The position numbers and the translations under genes were made by a program. From Ferruginivarius sediminum (GTDB lineage Bacteria > Pseudomonadota > Alphaproteobacteria > Kiloniellales > Rhodovibrionaceae), in NCBI RefSeq assembly GCF_003344765.1, contig NZ_QPMH01000013.1:42357-106356 (forward strand): DNA of 64,000 nucleotides, in the 5' to 3' direction. The notes under the pieces were generated by a model, which saw only the letters and a list, made by a program, of their open reading frames with translations, was not told the origin of the DNA and did not search any database. How positions within the stretch are numbered: position 1 is the first letter of the stretch; each line of letters begins with the position of its first letter. Positions 29,348-41,571 of this stretch are shown here, in pieces.

Positions 29348-30805
29348 ATGGCCACGCCCGGCTCCCGCATCCTGATCCGCGCCGCCCGGCCGGCGGTGGT
29401 GGCGAAGTACCTTGCCGAGCTATGGCTGCCGCTGGCGGGTGCGCTTGCGGTGCCGTTGGTCGTGACGCTTGCGATAGGCGAAACCGGCTTTGCTTGGCGG
29501 GCGGCGGTCGTGCTGGCCGTCATCGCCGCGCTGGCGGTTCCCGCCGCCCGCCACCGCGCGCCCACCGAATTGGCGTGGAACGAGGCGCTGGCTGTCATCG
29601 CGCTGGTGTTCCTGACGGCATCGCTTGCCCTCGCCTGGCCCTTGACGGGCTTCGGCCTCGCGCCAGTGGATGCCGTTTTCGAGGCCGTCTCGGCAATCAC
29701 CACGACCGGCCTCACGACGGTAGGCGATGCCAGCGCCTATGGCGACGGCTTCCTGTTCGCCCGCGCCTGGGTGCAGTGGTATGCGGGCTACCTGATCGTG
29801 GTCGTCGGGCTGGCGCTGGTGTTCCCGCCGGGCGCGGCCTCCAAGCGTTTCGCGCAAAGCGGCATCGGCCACAGCGATATCGTCGGCGGCACCAAGGCAC
29901 ACGCGCGCCGCACGGCCGTCGTCTACATCGCCCTGACCGCCGCCGCACTGCTGGCGACGCTGGCCGCCGGCGTCGCGCCGTTCGAGGCGCTGCTGCACGT
30001 ATTCACCGCCGTTTCCACGGCCGGCTTCTCCAGCCATCCGGAGAGCATCGCGGCGCTGCCCTGGGCCGGCCAGGCAGTGCTGGTCGTCGCCGGTCTTTTG
30101 GGCGCTGTCTCCTTCGCGCTGTACCACCGCCTGACAACACGCCACTGGCGTCAGGCGTGGCGCGATACGGAGTTGCTGACGCTGCTGTCATGCTGCCTGC
30201 TGTTCAGCGTGGTTCTGGTGCTGGTGCTTGGGATCAGCGGACAGGCAAGCTGGAGCGATGCTGCCTTGCGCGGGCCTTTGCTCGCCATCTCGGCCCAGTC
30301 CACGACCGGGTTCGAGCCAATCGCACCCGCCACGCTCGACCCGGGCTCGAAGCTGGTCTTGAGCGCCAGCATGCTTGTCGGCGGCGACATCGGCTCGACC
30401 GCCGGCGGTATCAAGATCATCCGGCTGCTCGTCATCCTGGGTCTTCTGCGGCTGGCGATGCTGCGCACCGCCCTGCCCCCGCACGCCTACGCCGACCTTC
30501 GCATCACCGGCCGGCGGCTGGAGCCGGAGGCATTGCAGCGCGCGCTTGCCGTCATCCTGATGTTCCTGCTGACGGCGGGCGCAAGCTGGCTGGTGTTCCT
30601 GCTGGCCGGCGTACCGGCGATCGATGCACTGTTCGAGGTGGTCTCGGCGCTGGGCACCGTCGGCCTGTCCGCCGGCATCTCGGCACCGGACCTGGCGCCG
30701 GGGCTGAAGCTTCTGCTGTGCCTGGACATGGTGGCGGGACGCGTCGAGATTATTGCGCTGCTGGTCCTTCTCTACCCGCCGACATGGATCGGACGTGGCC
30801 GGTGA
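29348..30805 (+). CDS. trkH: TrkH/KtrB-type potassium transporter
   Basis: Integral membrane potassium transporter of 485 aa built from four channel-like repeats. The four selectivity-filter loops can be seen as ITTTGLTTVG, VSTAGFSSH, QSTTGFEPI and LGTVGLSAG, each with the conserved Gly. There are many hydrophobic segments and the conserved GGDIGSTAGGIK stretch in the third/fourth repeat. The ATG at 29348 gives the expected length and leaves an eight-base gap after trkA. Potassium uptake is the first response of many bacteria to high osmolarity. Confidence 0.93.
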   Translation: MATPGSRILIRAARPAVVAKYLAELWLPLAGALAVPLVVTLAIGETGFAWRAAVVLAVIAALAVPAARHRAPTELAWNEALAVIALVFLTASLALAWPLTGFGLAPVDAVFEAVSAITTTGLTTVGDASAYGDGFLFARAWVQWYAGYLIVVVGLALVFPPGAASKRFAQSGIGHSDIVGGTKAHARRTAVVYIALTAAALLATLAAGVAPFEALLHVFTAVSTAGFSSHPESIAALPWAGQAVLVVAGLLGAVSFALYHRLTTRHWRQAWRDTELLTLLSCCLLFSVVLVLVLGISGQASWSDAALRGPLLAISAQSTTGFEPIAPATLDPGSKLVLSASMLVGGDIGSTAGGIKIIRLLVILGLLRLAMLRTALPPHAYADLRITGRRLEPEALQRALAVILMFLLTAGASWLVFLLAGVPAIDALFEVVSALGTVGLSAGISAPDLAPGLKLLLCLDMVAGRVEIIALLVLLYPPTWIGRGR

Positions 30806-30885
30806 GGATGCGGTGAATCCGGCTTGATCGCCGCTTCCCGCTGTATGACAGTCCGATTCGGAACGAAAACCTGGGGAGGCGGCGA

Positions 30886-32577
<1,692 letters not shown>

Positions 32578-32600
32578 GCCGCGAGGCGAGGTGGCGGCCG

Positions 32601-33383
32601 CTACTCCACGGCGCGCTGGTACCAGTGGTGAGCGGCGTCCGGATTGCGGTCGACCCCCTGGCCGTGGCGGTACATCAGGCCGACGAAGGTCTGCGCCCGG
32701 CTGTCGCCCGCCCTGGCGGCACGATGATACCACTCGAAGGCCTTGGCATAGGACTGCTCGGCCCCGCGGCCGTAGTAGTACATCCAGCCGACGAGGTATT
32801 GCGCCTCGACATTGTCCTTGCGCGCCACCCGCCGGCACCACGACAAAGCTTTGTCATAGACCTTCTCGCGCATGAAACGGTGGCACAGGTGCGTCTGCGC
32901 CCTCTCGTCGGCCCGCGCCCGCCTTGCGATGATGCCGTGCAGGGTCTCGGAAAAGCCGCTGCCCACTGTCAGGAAGTGGTCCTCGACGAACGCTTCCAGC
33001 GCGCGGCGCGCGGCGGGACTGTCGAACTCGCCGTCGCCGGGCGTATAGCCAAGAGCTTTCAGGTAAAGCCGGGATTGCGTCCAGATTCGCCGTGCCTCCT
33101 GCGAGCGCCGGAACAACAGGCGCTGAATCTCCGCGCGTAACGTCTCGCTGACCTCGCCGGTGACTTCGCGGTCGTGCTTGGTCTGGAATGCCTCGATGGC
33201 GCTGCGCGTATTCGGGCCGTAAAGGCCATCCACCACCCTGACCTCGTATCCAAGTTCCTTCAGGCCCTGCTGAATATCGCGGACCAGCGGATCGCCCTCG
33301 GCCTCCGTCTGGGCATAGGCCGGCAACGCGACGGCAAGGGCGGCGACAAGAAGAAGATGGCGGAGGACTCGGACGATCATCAT
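32601..33383 (-). CDS. Exported peptidoglycan-binding/Sel1-repeat protein
   Basis: Protein of 260 aa with a signal peptide (IVRVLRHLLLVAALAVALPAYAQ). A peptidoglycan_binding_1 domain follows (IQQGLKELGYEVRVVDGLYGPNTRSAIEAFQ), and at least two Sel1-like repeats lie at the C-terminus (AQYLVGWMYYYGRG..., AQTFVGLMYRHGQG...). It is likely a periplasmic scaffold near the cell wall, and its partner is unknown. The start at 33383 (ATG ATG) is chosen because it directly precedes the signal peptide. Confidence 0.82.
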   Translation of the reverse strand: MMIVRVLRHLLLVAALAVALPAYAQTEAEGDPLVRDIQQGLKELGYEVRVVDGLYGPNTRSAIEAFQTKHDREVTGEVSETLRAEIQRLLFRRSQEARRIWTQSRLYLKALGYTPGDGEFDSPAARRALEAFVEDHFLTVGSGFSETLHGIIARRARADERAQTHLCHRFMREKVYDKALSWCRRVARKDNVEAQYLVGWMYYYGRGAEQSYAKAFEWYHRAARAGDSRAQTFVGLMYRHGQGVDRNPDAAHHWYQRAVE

Positions 33384-33432
33384 CACGGCCCGAAGTTCGG
33401 ATAAACCCTGCACATGCGCAAGAGCCGCCAAC

Positions 33433-34398
33433 TCAATCGCCAAGCCGGCGCGCCAGTCTGGCAAGACCGAGAAACGCCGGGTCGGGATGCGTGACGATCC
33501 ACGCGGGAACGGCGGCCACCGCCTCTCGGAACCGCCCCTTCGCCTCGAAGGCCTCGCGGAATGCTGGGGCGTCAAGCTCCGCCTCCATCGCCCGCACCAG
33601 CCCGCCACTCAGGTAAACGCCGCCCCAGGCACCGAAGACCAGCGCCAAGTCGCCGGCGAACGCACCCATGAAGGCGCGAAACAGCGCTACCGCCTCTCCG
33701 GCGACCGTATCGCCCGCGCGGGCGGCCGCCAGCACGGCCTCTGGCGTCGTGCCGGGCGCATCCTTGCCATGCATCTCAGCCACGGCCCCGGCCAGCGCGG
33801 CAAGCCCCGGCCCAGACAGCACACGTTCCGCCGACACGCGGCCATAGCTCAGCCGCAGCGGACGCAGCACCGCTTCCTGTCCGTCATCGGCCGCAGCCAG
33901 CGTCGCGTGCCCGGCCTCGCCCGTCACCACCCGCTCACCCATGCCCGCGTCGGCCGGCATGTAGGCGGCCGCGCCCAGACCGGTCCCCGCCCCGATGACC
34001 AATCTGGGCGCCGTTTCCACCTCCGCGCCCGTACCGATTGGACGCACGTCCTTGTCAGCCAGTTCCGCCAATGCCCAGGCCTGTGCCGCGAAGTCATTGA
34101 CCACCACAACGCGGCCGATGCCCAGTTCGTCTTCGATCTTGTCCGGATCGAACGTCCAGGCGGCGTTGGTCAGTCGGGCACGGCCGTCGCGCACCGGACC
34201 GGCGACCGCCATCACTGCAATCGAGGGCAGCGGTGCGCCGGTTGCATCAAGGTAAGCACGAACGGCGCTCTCAGGGTCGCGATGATCGTTCGTGCGCTGA
34301 CGGTACTGATGAGAGGGCGCACCGTCTGACAGCAGCGCGAAACGCGCGTTGGTGCCGCCGATGTCGCCCAGCAGAATCGTGCGCGAAACGCCGGACAT
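33433..34398 (-). CDS. glk: Glucokinase
   Basis: ATP-dependent glucokinase of 321 aa, ROK-unrelated Glk type (PF02685). It has the phosphate-1 motif LLGDIGGTNARFAL, the catalytic Asp in VVNDFAAQAW, adenosine-region VIGAGTGLGAA, and GEAGHATLAAA. It lies three bases after the otsA stop, as the third gene of the GH15-otsA-glk operon. It can phosphorylate the glucose released when trehalose or another glucoside is hydrolysed. Confidence 0.94.
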   Translation of the reverse strand: MSGVSRTILLGDIGGTNARFALLSDGAPSHQYRQRTNDHRDPESAVRAYLDATGAPLPSIAVMAVAGPVRDGRARLTNAAWTFDPDKIEDELGIGRVVVVNDFAAQAWALAELADKDVRPIGTGAEVETAPRLVIGAGTGLGAAAYMPADAGMGERVVTGEAGHATLAAADDGQEAVLRPLRLSYGRVSAERVLSGPGLAALAGAVAEMHGKDAPGTTPEAVLAAARAGDTVAGEAVALFRAFMGAFAGDLALVFGAWGGVYLSGGLVRAMEAELDAPAFREAFEAKGRFREAVAAVPAWIVTHPDPAFLGLARLARRLGD

Positions 34399-34401
34399 GC
34401 G

Positions 34402-35793
34402 CTACTCACACGCCGCCGGTTCCATGGCGGAAAGCGCATCCAGGAACGCGCCGCGCCAGTAGTCGACGTCATGCGTTTCCAGGCGCCGATACATGCTTTC
34501 CCAGCGCTCGCGACGCTCCTCCAAAGGCATGGAAAGGGCTGCCTGCATCGCACCGGCCGTACCCTCGACGTCATAGGGATTCACCGGCACCGCCCCATCG
34601 AGTTCCGCCGACGCACCGGCAAAGCGGGACAGCAGCAGAACGCCGGGATCCTTCGGGTTCTGCGCGGCGACGTACTCCTTGGCGACAAGATTCATCCCGT
34701 CCCGCAACGGGGTCACCACGCCGACCGTGGCAAGGCGCAGGAAGCCGGCCAGGATACGCCGGCTGAACCCGGTGTTGAGGTAGCGCAGCGGCATCCAGTC
34801 GAACTCGGCATACGCGCCGTTGACGTGACCCGCCGTCGCCTCAAGCTGCCGGCGGATCTGCAGGTATTCCGGCACATCCTGGCGCGAGGGCGGCGCGATC
34901 TGCAGGAAGACGACGCGCCCGCGGTTCTCGGGATAGTGCTCCAGAAGCTGCTCGTACCCCCGGAAGCGCTGCGGCAGGCCCTTGGAGTAGTCCAGCCGGT
35001 CCACGCCGATCATGAGCTTGCGCCCGCGCAGGGATTCGCGCAGCCGCACCGTCTGGCGCGCGAATACCGCTTCCCGCGCGAATCCGGCAAGCCGCGCGGT
35101 GTCGATGGAAATTGGAAACGCCGCGACCCGCAGGCGGCGGCCGAACGCCCTGACCGTCCCGTCGGGATCGACCTCGCCGCCAGCCTCCAGCTTGATATAG
35201 TTTACAAAGCCGCGCACGTCGTTGTCAGTCTGGAAACCGACCAAGTCGTAGGCGCAGAGGGCGTGCACGATCTCCCGGTGGTTCGGCAATGCCAGAAACA
35301 CTTCCAGGGCCGGCCACGGAATGTGCAGGAAAAAGCCCATCCGCTGCCGGCACCCGGCATGGCGAAGCTGCTCGGCCAGTGGGATAAGATGATAGTCATG
35401 GACCCAGATCAGATCGTCGTCGCGCAACAGCGGCCGCAGCCTCTCTGCAAAGAGTTGATTCACACGCTGGTAGCCGGAGAGCGTGCGGCGGCTGAACTCC
35501 GTCAGGTCGAGCCGGTAGTGGAACAGCGGCCACAGCGTGCGGTTGGCGAAGCCGTTGTAATACTCCTCGTAATCCTGGCTGCTGAGATCGACGGTCGCGT
35601 AGGTTACCTGGCCTGAGCGGAACACCGTGGGTTCCTCGGCCCCAGTATCGCGTAGCTCGCCGCTCCAGCCGAACCAGACGCCGCCCCAATCCTCCAGCGC
35701 TGCCTGCACCGCCACCGCAAGGCCGCCTTGCGCGCCCGAGCGCGCCTGACGCGGTGATGTCACACGGTTGGAGACGACGACCAGACGCGTCAA
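34402..35793 (-). CDS. otsA: Trehalose-6-phosphate synthase OtsA
   Basis: GT20 glycosyltransferase of 463 aa making trehalose-6-phosphate from UDP-glucose and glucose-6-phosphate. Visible motifs are VVVSNRV at the N-terminus, GGLAVAVQAAL, the donor/acceptor regions DLIWVHDYHLIPLA and IGVDRLDYSKGLPQR, and PLRDGMNLVAKEYVAAQ. Translation probably starts at TTG 35793. It overlaps the GH15 stop (TTGA) and has GGAGGAGG five bases upstream, while no ATG or GTG is suitably placed. No otsB (trehalose-6-phosphate phosphatase) is in the operon. Confidence 0.95.
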   Translation of the reverse strand: MTRLVVVSNRVTSPRQARSGAQGGLAVAVQAALEDWGGVWFGWSGELRDTGAEEPTVFRSGQVTYATVDLSSQDYEEYYNGFANRTLWPLFHYRLDLTEFSRRTLSGYQRVNQLFAERLRPLLRDDDLIWVHDYHLIPLAEQLRHAGCRQRMGFFLHIPWPALEVFLALPNHREIVHALCAYDLVGFQTDNDVRGFVNYIKLEAGGEVDPDGTVRAFGRRLRVAAFPISIDTARLAGFAREAVFARQTVRLRESLRGRKLMIGVDRLDYSKGLPQRFRGYEQLLEHYPENRGRVVFLQIAPPSRQDVPEYLQIRRQLEATAGHVNGAYAEFDWMPLRYLNTGFSRRILAGFLRLATVGVVTPLRDGMNLVAKEYVAAQNPKDPGVLLLSRFAGASAELDGAVPVNPYDVEGTAGAMQAALSMPLEERRERWESMYRRLETHDVDYWRGAFLDALSAMEPAACE

Positions 35794-37574
35794 AACGCCT
35801 CCTCCCAGGGCCGGCTGAGGCGCAGCGCCGAGTTGATCAGCCCAACCATCGAATAGGTCTGCGGGAAGTTGCCCCACAGCTCGCCGCTGTCAGGATCGAG
35901 GTCCTCGGAAAGCAGGCCCAGGTGGTTGCGCGCCGCCAGCATCCGCTCGAACAGTTCGCGCGCTTCCTCAGTGCGGCCGACGGCCGCCAGGGCGTCGATG
36001 TACCAGAAGGTGCAGACGTTGAACGCGGTCTCGGGCTCGCCGAAATCGTCGGGCGCGGCATAGCGGAAGACATGATCGCCGGAACGAAGATAGCGTTCGG
36101 CGCACGCCAGCGTTCCCAGAAAGCGTGGGTCGTCGGCCGGCAGGAATCCGAGTTCCGGCAGCAACAGCAAGCTCGCGTCGATCTCCTGGCCCTCGAAGCA
36201 AGCAACGAAGCTGCCCATCTCCGAGTTCCATGCCCGGCGCAGCGTCTCCTCGCGGATCTCGCCCGCGTAGTGGCGCCAGTAGGCAACACGGCTGTCCAGA
36301 CCCAAACGCTCCGCGATACGTGCCAGTCGGTCGCAGGCCGCCCAACACATCACGGCAGAGAAGGTGTGCACCTGCTGACGCGTGCGCAACTCCCACATAC
36401 CTGCATCGGGCACGTTCCAAAGCTCGACCGCCTTCTGGCCCAGCCGCTCCAGGCGCTGGAAGAAGGCCTCGTCGCCGGGCCGGCTGAGACGCCGATCGAA
36501 GAACGATTGGGCGGTCGCCAGCACCACCGCGCCATAGCCGTCGTTCTGAACCTGGGTATAGGCGTCGTTGCCCACGCGGACCGGCCCCATGCCGCGGTAA
36601 CCGGCCAATCCCGGCTCTTCCCGCTCATCCAGGCGGGTTTCCAGGGCGATCCCGAACACCGGCTGAAGCGGTCCCCCACCGCTTTCCACCACGATGTTGG
36701 TGATATAGCTGAGGTAGCTCTCCATCGTGCGCGTCGCGCCCAGACGGTTGAGCGCATGCACCACGAAGAACGAGTCGCGCAGCCAGCAGAATCGGTAATC
36801 CCAATTGCGGCCCGAGTGCGGCGCCTCGGGAATCGAGGTCGTCAGCGCCGCGATGACCGCGCCGGTTTCCTCGAAGCTGCACAGCTTCAGCGTGATGGCC
36901 GCACGGATCACCGCGTCCTGCCACTCGAACGGCAGCGCCAGGAAACGCGTCCACTCGCGCCAGTAGGCGTCGGTCTTTTCGAAGAACCGCCGGCCGATCT
37001 CCGCCACCGGCTCGGTCAGGCTTTCGTCCGGTCCCAGCACCATGGTGACCGGCTGCTCGAGCACGTGGGCTGTCTCTTCCAGGATGTAGGTCGGCGGCGC
37101 GTCCGTCGTCAGGCGCAGCGTCATCGCCGGCATCACGAAGCGGATGTGGTTGCTGCCGCGCGTCACCTCCGGCGTCCCGCTGCCGTAGCCGCAGGCGGGC
37201 CGCAGGCGAAAGCGTACCCTTGGCGCACCCGCGAAGGGGCGGATCCGGCGCACGAACACGGGCGGGCGGAAGGTGCGGTCGAACTGCTTGAAGCGCGGTG
37301 CGAAATCGATGATCTCGACGGCATTCCCACTGCGGTCGTACAGGACAGTCTCGACCACCGCGGAGTTGCGGCGATAGCGCTGCTCGGCGTGGGAGAAATC
37401 CTGCAGTTCGACGTCCCAGAAGCCGCGCTCGGCACCGTGGTGGTTATCCAGCAACGCGCAGAACACCGGATCGCCATCGAATCGTGGCAGGCAACTCCAG
37501 ACGATCCGGGCCGATCGATCCAGAAGCGCGGCGAACGCGCAGTTGCCGATAACGGCGAGATCGAGGTCGCTCAT
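35790..37574 (-). CDS. Glycoside hydrolase family 15 protein (trehalase/glucoamylase-like)
   Basis: Protein of 594 aa with an N-terminal beta-sandwich domain (about 1-220) and an (alpha/alpha)6 catalytic domain. Catalytic-site motifs are RNWDYRFCWLRDS and, near the end, EDLDPDSGELWGNFPQTYSM. Members of this group include trehalases and glucoamylases. It has no signal peptide and is therefore cytoplasmic. It overlaps otsA by four bases, with glk following. That order favours action on trehalose or a related glucoside, but glucoamylase activity cannot be excluded. Confidence 0.88.
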   Translation of the reverse strand: MSDLDLAVIGNCAFAALLDRSARIVWSCLPRFDGDPVFCALLDNHHGAERGFWDVELQDFSHAEQRYRRNSAVVETVLYDRSGNAVEIIDFAPRFKQFDRTFRPPVFVRRIRPFAGAPRVRFRLRPACGYGSGTPEVTRGSNHIRFVMPAMTLRLTTDAPPTYILEETAHVLEQPVTMVLGPDESLTEPVAEIGRRFFEKTDAYWREWTRFLALPFEWQDAVIRAAITLKLCSFEETGAVIAALTTSIPEAPHSGRNWDYRFCWLRDSFFVVHALNRLGATRTMESYLSYITNIVVESGGGPLQPVFGIALETRLDEREEPGLAGYRGMGPVRVGNDAYTQVQNDGYGAVVLATAQSFFDRRLSRPGDEAFFQRLERLGQKAVELWNVPDAGMWELRTRQQVHTFSAVMCWAACDRLARIAERLGLDSRVAYWRHYAGEIREETLRRAWNSEMGSFVACFEGQEIDASLLLLPELGFLPADDPRFLGTLACAERYLRSGDHVFRYAAPDDFGEPETAFNVCTFWYIDALAAVGRTEEARELFERMLAARNHLGLLSEDLDPDSGELWGNFPQTYSMVGLINSALRLSRPWEEAF

Positions 37575-38247
37575 TCATCCTCCGCGGAGCCACGGCGCCG
37601 CTGCAACGATCACCCTTCGCTACGTAGGTTACAGCCAAGCCTGCCGTGGCCCCACACGTTTCTCTGTCCATATAGAGGATATCGCCGGTCGACCGCCGTG
37701 CATTGCGGCCGGGTTTGACATTTTTCGCAGGAAATTCGGCGCAGCCGGGCCGCAATCATATAGTTGACGCACAATGGACTGTTTGGCCTAAGCACAGGTG
37801 ATCGATCAACGCAGCGTACGATGGGATGAGACGGGGTGGCTCAAGTGTTTTCATTCGCTGGTGCCGGTCATTGGACCGCACTTGATACCGCAGCCCACCC
37901 CATTACTGCCGTCCGACCCAAATCCCGCAATCCTCCTGAACTTTATAGTATAACGATATTATACAACCAAGCCGTTATTATATAATATGACGGATCTATT
38001 ATCAATCTCGAAGCGAACTCCAACCCCACAAATACATCAGGCAAGGGGATCAGGCGCCGACATTGCGAACATACTTAGAACTTTCGTTGGCGACGGCTTG
38101 ACAAGGCGCACCATCTACCCCCAACTCCATCCTTATTGCTGGCAGGGTGCCGTGATGACCAGGACGGCGCTCCAATATCGAAAGGTCGCGCCGGACCGGT
38201 TCATCCCGGGTCGGTGAAATAACGTGTGGAAGGGGGCTCGCTGCGCG
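37575..38247. other. Intergenic region between the trehalose operon and proVWX
   Basis: About 670 bases with no convincing gene. It must hold the promoters of both divergent operons. TTGACA at 37715-37720 and TTGACG at 37764-37769 are possible -35 boxes, but neither has a clear -10 at normal spacing. A strongly AT-rich block at 37940-37990 (TATAAT-like words, palindrome at 37943-37963) lies about 260 bases before proV. Confidence 0.45.
37943..37963. promoter_or_regulatory. AT-rich near-palindrome upstream of proVWX
   Basis: TATAGTAT and ATATTATA flank AACG, giving an inverted repeat with one mismatch in a 50-base AT-rich block that is out of character with the GC-rich surroundings. It may be a promoter -10 region, an operator for an osmotic regulator, or a site for a nucleoid-associated protein. 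Confidence 0.35.
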
Positions 38248-39438
38248 ATGGCCAAAACCAAGCTTGTCGTCAACGAAGTGTACAAGATTTTCGGTCCTCG
38301 CCCGCAGGAGGCCTACGACCTGATCGAGCAGGGCAAGTCCAAGGACGAGATCTTCGAGGAAACCGGCATGACCGTCGGCGTGCAGGACGCCAGCTTCGAA
38401 GTCTACGAAGGGGAGGTCTTCGTCGTCATGGGCTTGTCCGGCTCCGGCAAGTCGACCATGGTGCGCATGCTCAACCGTCTGATCGAGCCGACCTTCGGCA
38501 AAATCGAGATCGACGGCCATGACATCGTCAAGATGAGCAAGGAAGAGCTTATCCAACTGCGCCGGCGCGAAATGGCGATGGTCTTCCAGTCGTTCGCGCT
38601 GATGCCGCATCAGACCGTCATCGACAACGCCGCGTTCGGGCTCGAGGTCGCCGGGGTGGACCGCGAAACGCGTTACGAGCGGGCGCTGAAGTCGCTCGAC
38701 GCCGTTGGTCTGAAGGCCAATGCGCACAGCTATCCGGACGAGCTCTCCGGCGGTATGAAGCAGCGTGTGGGCCTTGCCCGCGCGTTGTCCAACGATCCTT
38801 CCATCATGCTGATGGACGAGGCGTTCTCGGCTCTCGACCCGCTCATTCGCACGGAGATGCAGGATGAACTCCTGCGCCTGCAGTCGGAGAGCCAGCGCAC
38901 CGTCATCTTCATCACCCACGACCTGGACGAGGCGATGCGCATCGGCGACCGCATCGCGGTCATGGAAGACGGCAGGATCGTGCAGATCGGCACGCCGGAA
39001 GAAATCGTAACCAAACCGGCCGACGAATACGTCAGCTCCTTCTTCAAGGGCGTGGACGTCACACAGGTGTTCACCGCCGGCGACATCGCGCGCAAGCAGC
39101 AGCTCACGGTGATCGAGCGGCCGGGCAGCGACCTGAATTCAGCCATCCAGGCCATGCGCGGCAAGGACCGCGACGTCGCCATCGTCCTCGACAAGCACCA
39201 GCACTATGAAGGCATGGTGTCTGCCAGCAGCCTTGCCGAGGCGAAGAATGGCGATGGCAAGATCCAAAGCGCGTTCCTCAAGGATGTCGAGCCCGTCACC
39301 GGGGACATGGGTCTGTCGGACGTGCTCCACCAGGTTGCGAACAGCGCCTATCCGATCCCGGTTTTGGACGGGAACAAAAAGTATATCGGCGCGATCTCCA
39401 AGACCGCGCTGCTACAAACCCTGGACAGGGCGAGCTGA
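38248..39438 (+). CDS. proV: Glycine betaine/proline ABC transporter ATP-binding protein ProV
   Basis: ATPase of 396 aa of a ProU-type importer. The ProV-specific N-terminal segment (VVNEVYKIFGPRPQEA) precedes the core. The core has Walker A GLSGSGKST, signature LSGGMKQRVGLARA, Walker B IMLMDEAFSALD and the switch His in FITHDLDEA. The C-terminal region has one or two weak CBS-like modules (DRDVAIVLDKHQHYEGMVS and SAYPIPVLDGNKKYIGAIS). The ATG at 38248 starts MAKTKLVV. proW begins three bases after its stop. Confidence 0.95.
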   Translation: MAKTKLVVNEVYKIFGPRPQEAYDLIEQGKSKDEIFEETGMTVGVQDASFEVYEGEVFVVMGLSGSGKSTMVRMLNRLIEPTFGKIEIDGHDIVKMSKEELIQLRRREMAMVFQSFALMPHQTVIDNAAFGLEVAGVDRETRYERALKSLDAVGLKANAHSYPDELSGGMKQRVGLARALSNDPSIMLMDEAFSALDPLIRTEMQDELLRLQSESQRTVIFITHDLDEAMRIGDRIAVMEDGRIVQIGTPEEIVTKPADEYVSSFFKGVDVTQVFTAGDIARKQQLTVIERPGSDLNSAIQAMRGKDRDVAIVLDKHQHYEGMVSASSLAEAKNGDGKIQSAFLKDVEPVTGDMGLSDVLHQVANSAYPIPVLDGNKKYIGAISKTALLQTLDRAS

Positions 39439-39441
39439 ACA

Positions 39442-40371
<930 letters not shown>

Positions 40372-40418
40372 GGGGTGGCGCCCCCTTGCTGAGAAAGCGG
40401 GACGTCGCGCCATTATAA

Positions 40419-40437
40419 CGCGCCGGCCAACGGCGCG
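40419..40437 (+). promoter_or_regulatory. Intercistronic stem-loop between proW and proX
   Basis: A 7-bp GC-only stem (40419-40425 with 40431-40437) lies in the 131-base gap before proX. Such hairpins upstream of binding-protein genes often stabilise the downstream mRNA or attenuate readthrough, giving more binding protein than permease. A strong AGAGGAGGA ribosome-binding site follows before the proX ATG. Confidence 0.35.
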
Positions 40438-40502
40438 ATCGCACCCTTGCCAGGGACCTTGGCGGGGGAAGACGCGAGGAAAGCAAAGAGGAGGACCCTC
40501 AA

Positions 40503-41366
40503 ATGCTGAGTCTGAAGAAGACATTCGTTGCGGCAGCGGCCGCCGCCGCGCTTGTGGCTACACCGGCCGCGGCGAAGGTGAAGATCGGCTGGACCGCGTG
40601 GTCCGACGCCGAGTTCGTCACCAAGCTGGCCCAGCAGATCCTTGAAAATCGCGTGGGCGAGGAGGTCGAGCTGATCCAGACCGACATCGCCCCGCAGTAT
40701 CAGGGCGTGTCCCAGGGCGACATCGACGTCATGCTGATGTCCTGGCTGCCGGGCACCCACTCCGACTACTGGGACAAGGTCGGCGACAAGGTTGTGTCGC
40801 TTGGCATCCTTTATGACCACGCCCGCCTTGGCTGGGTGGTGCCGAACTACATCCCGAAGGATCAGCTCAACTCCATCGCGGACCTGAAGAACGACGACGT
40901 CCGCGAGAAGCTGGATGGCACCATCGTCGGCATCGATCCGGGCGCCGGCCTCACCCGCCTCTCCAAGAAGGCGGTCGAGGAGTACGGCCTGGACGGCTAC
41001 AACCTCCAGACCTCCAGCGGTGCTGGTATGACAGCCGCGCTCGACCGGGCGGTCAAGCGTAACAATTGGATCGTGGTCACCGGCTGGAGCCCGCACTGGA
41101 AGTTCGGCAAGTGGGACCTGCGCTATCTTGAGGACCCGAAGGGCGTGCTCGGCAGCTTCGAGCGCATCCACGCGGTCGCGCGGCAGGGCTTCTATCAGGA
41201 GAACATCGACGCCGCGATGACCCTGTCCCGCATGTGGATCCCGCTGAACGACCTGCAGGCGGCGATGTACGACGCACAGGAGACCTCTTATGAAGAGGCC
41301 GTGTCGAAGTACATCGAGAACAACCCGAAGCGGGTTCACTACTGGGCGACGGGCGAGATCGAGTAA
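40503..41366 (+). CDS. proX: Glycine betaine ABC transporter substrate-binding protein ProX
   Basis: Periplasmic binding protein of 287 aa (OpuAC family). The signal peptide ends near TPAAA-K, and the mature part starts VKIGWTAWSDAEF. Aromatic residues that could form the betaine cage are present (WTAW, SWLPGTHSDYWD, VTGWSPHWKF). It is the third gene of proVWX and is followed by a strong terminator. It differs in family from the binding protein at 6011-6907, so the organism has two unrelated betaine-type importers. Confidence 0.95.
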   Translation: MLSLKKTFVAAAAAAALVATPAAAKVKIGWTAWSDAEFVTKLAQQILENRVGEEVELIQTDIAPQYQGVSQGDIDVMLMSWLPGTHSDYWDKVGDKVVSLGILYDHARLGWVVPNYIPKDQLNSIADLKNDDVREKLDGTIVGIDPGAGLTRLSKKAVEEYGLDGYNLQTSSGAGMTAALDRAVKRNNWIVVTGWSPHWKFGKWDLRYLEDPKGVLGSFERIHAVARQGFYQENIDAAMTLSRMWIPLNDLQAAMYDAQETSYEEAVSKYIENNPKRVHYWATGEIE

Positions 41367-41395
41367 CCTCGGCCCAATCGCACCATCTGGGAGCG

Positions 41396-41434
41396 AAGGG
41401 GTCCGGCCCAAGGGGTCGGGCCCCTTTTCTTTTC
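41396..41434 (+). terminator. Intrinsic terminator of proVWX
   Basis: A stem of about 14 bp (41396-41409 with 41412-41425, including two G-U pairs and a very tight turn, so in practice 12-13 pairs) runs directly into TTTTCTTTT. It starts 30 bases after the proX stop. Confidence 0.88.
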
Positions 41435-41571
41435 GTCGCCGCGCCCAAGATCGCTTCAAGAGACGCTGCCAGTCACTCGTTTTGCGACGCCGCCGATCCC
41501 GCCGTGCAGAGCCACGCACCATCTGCGACGCTGCGTCGCGGTATATCGGACAAATATATGCTGGCACGCCT

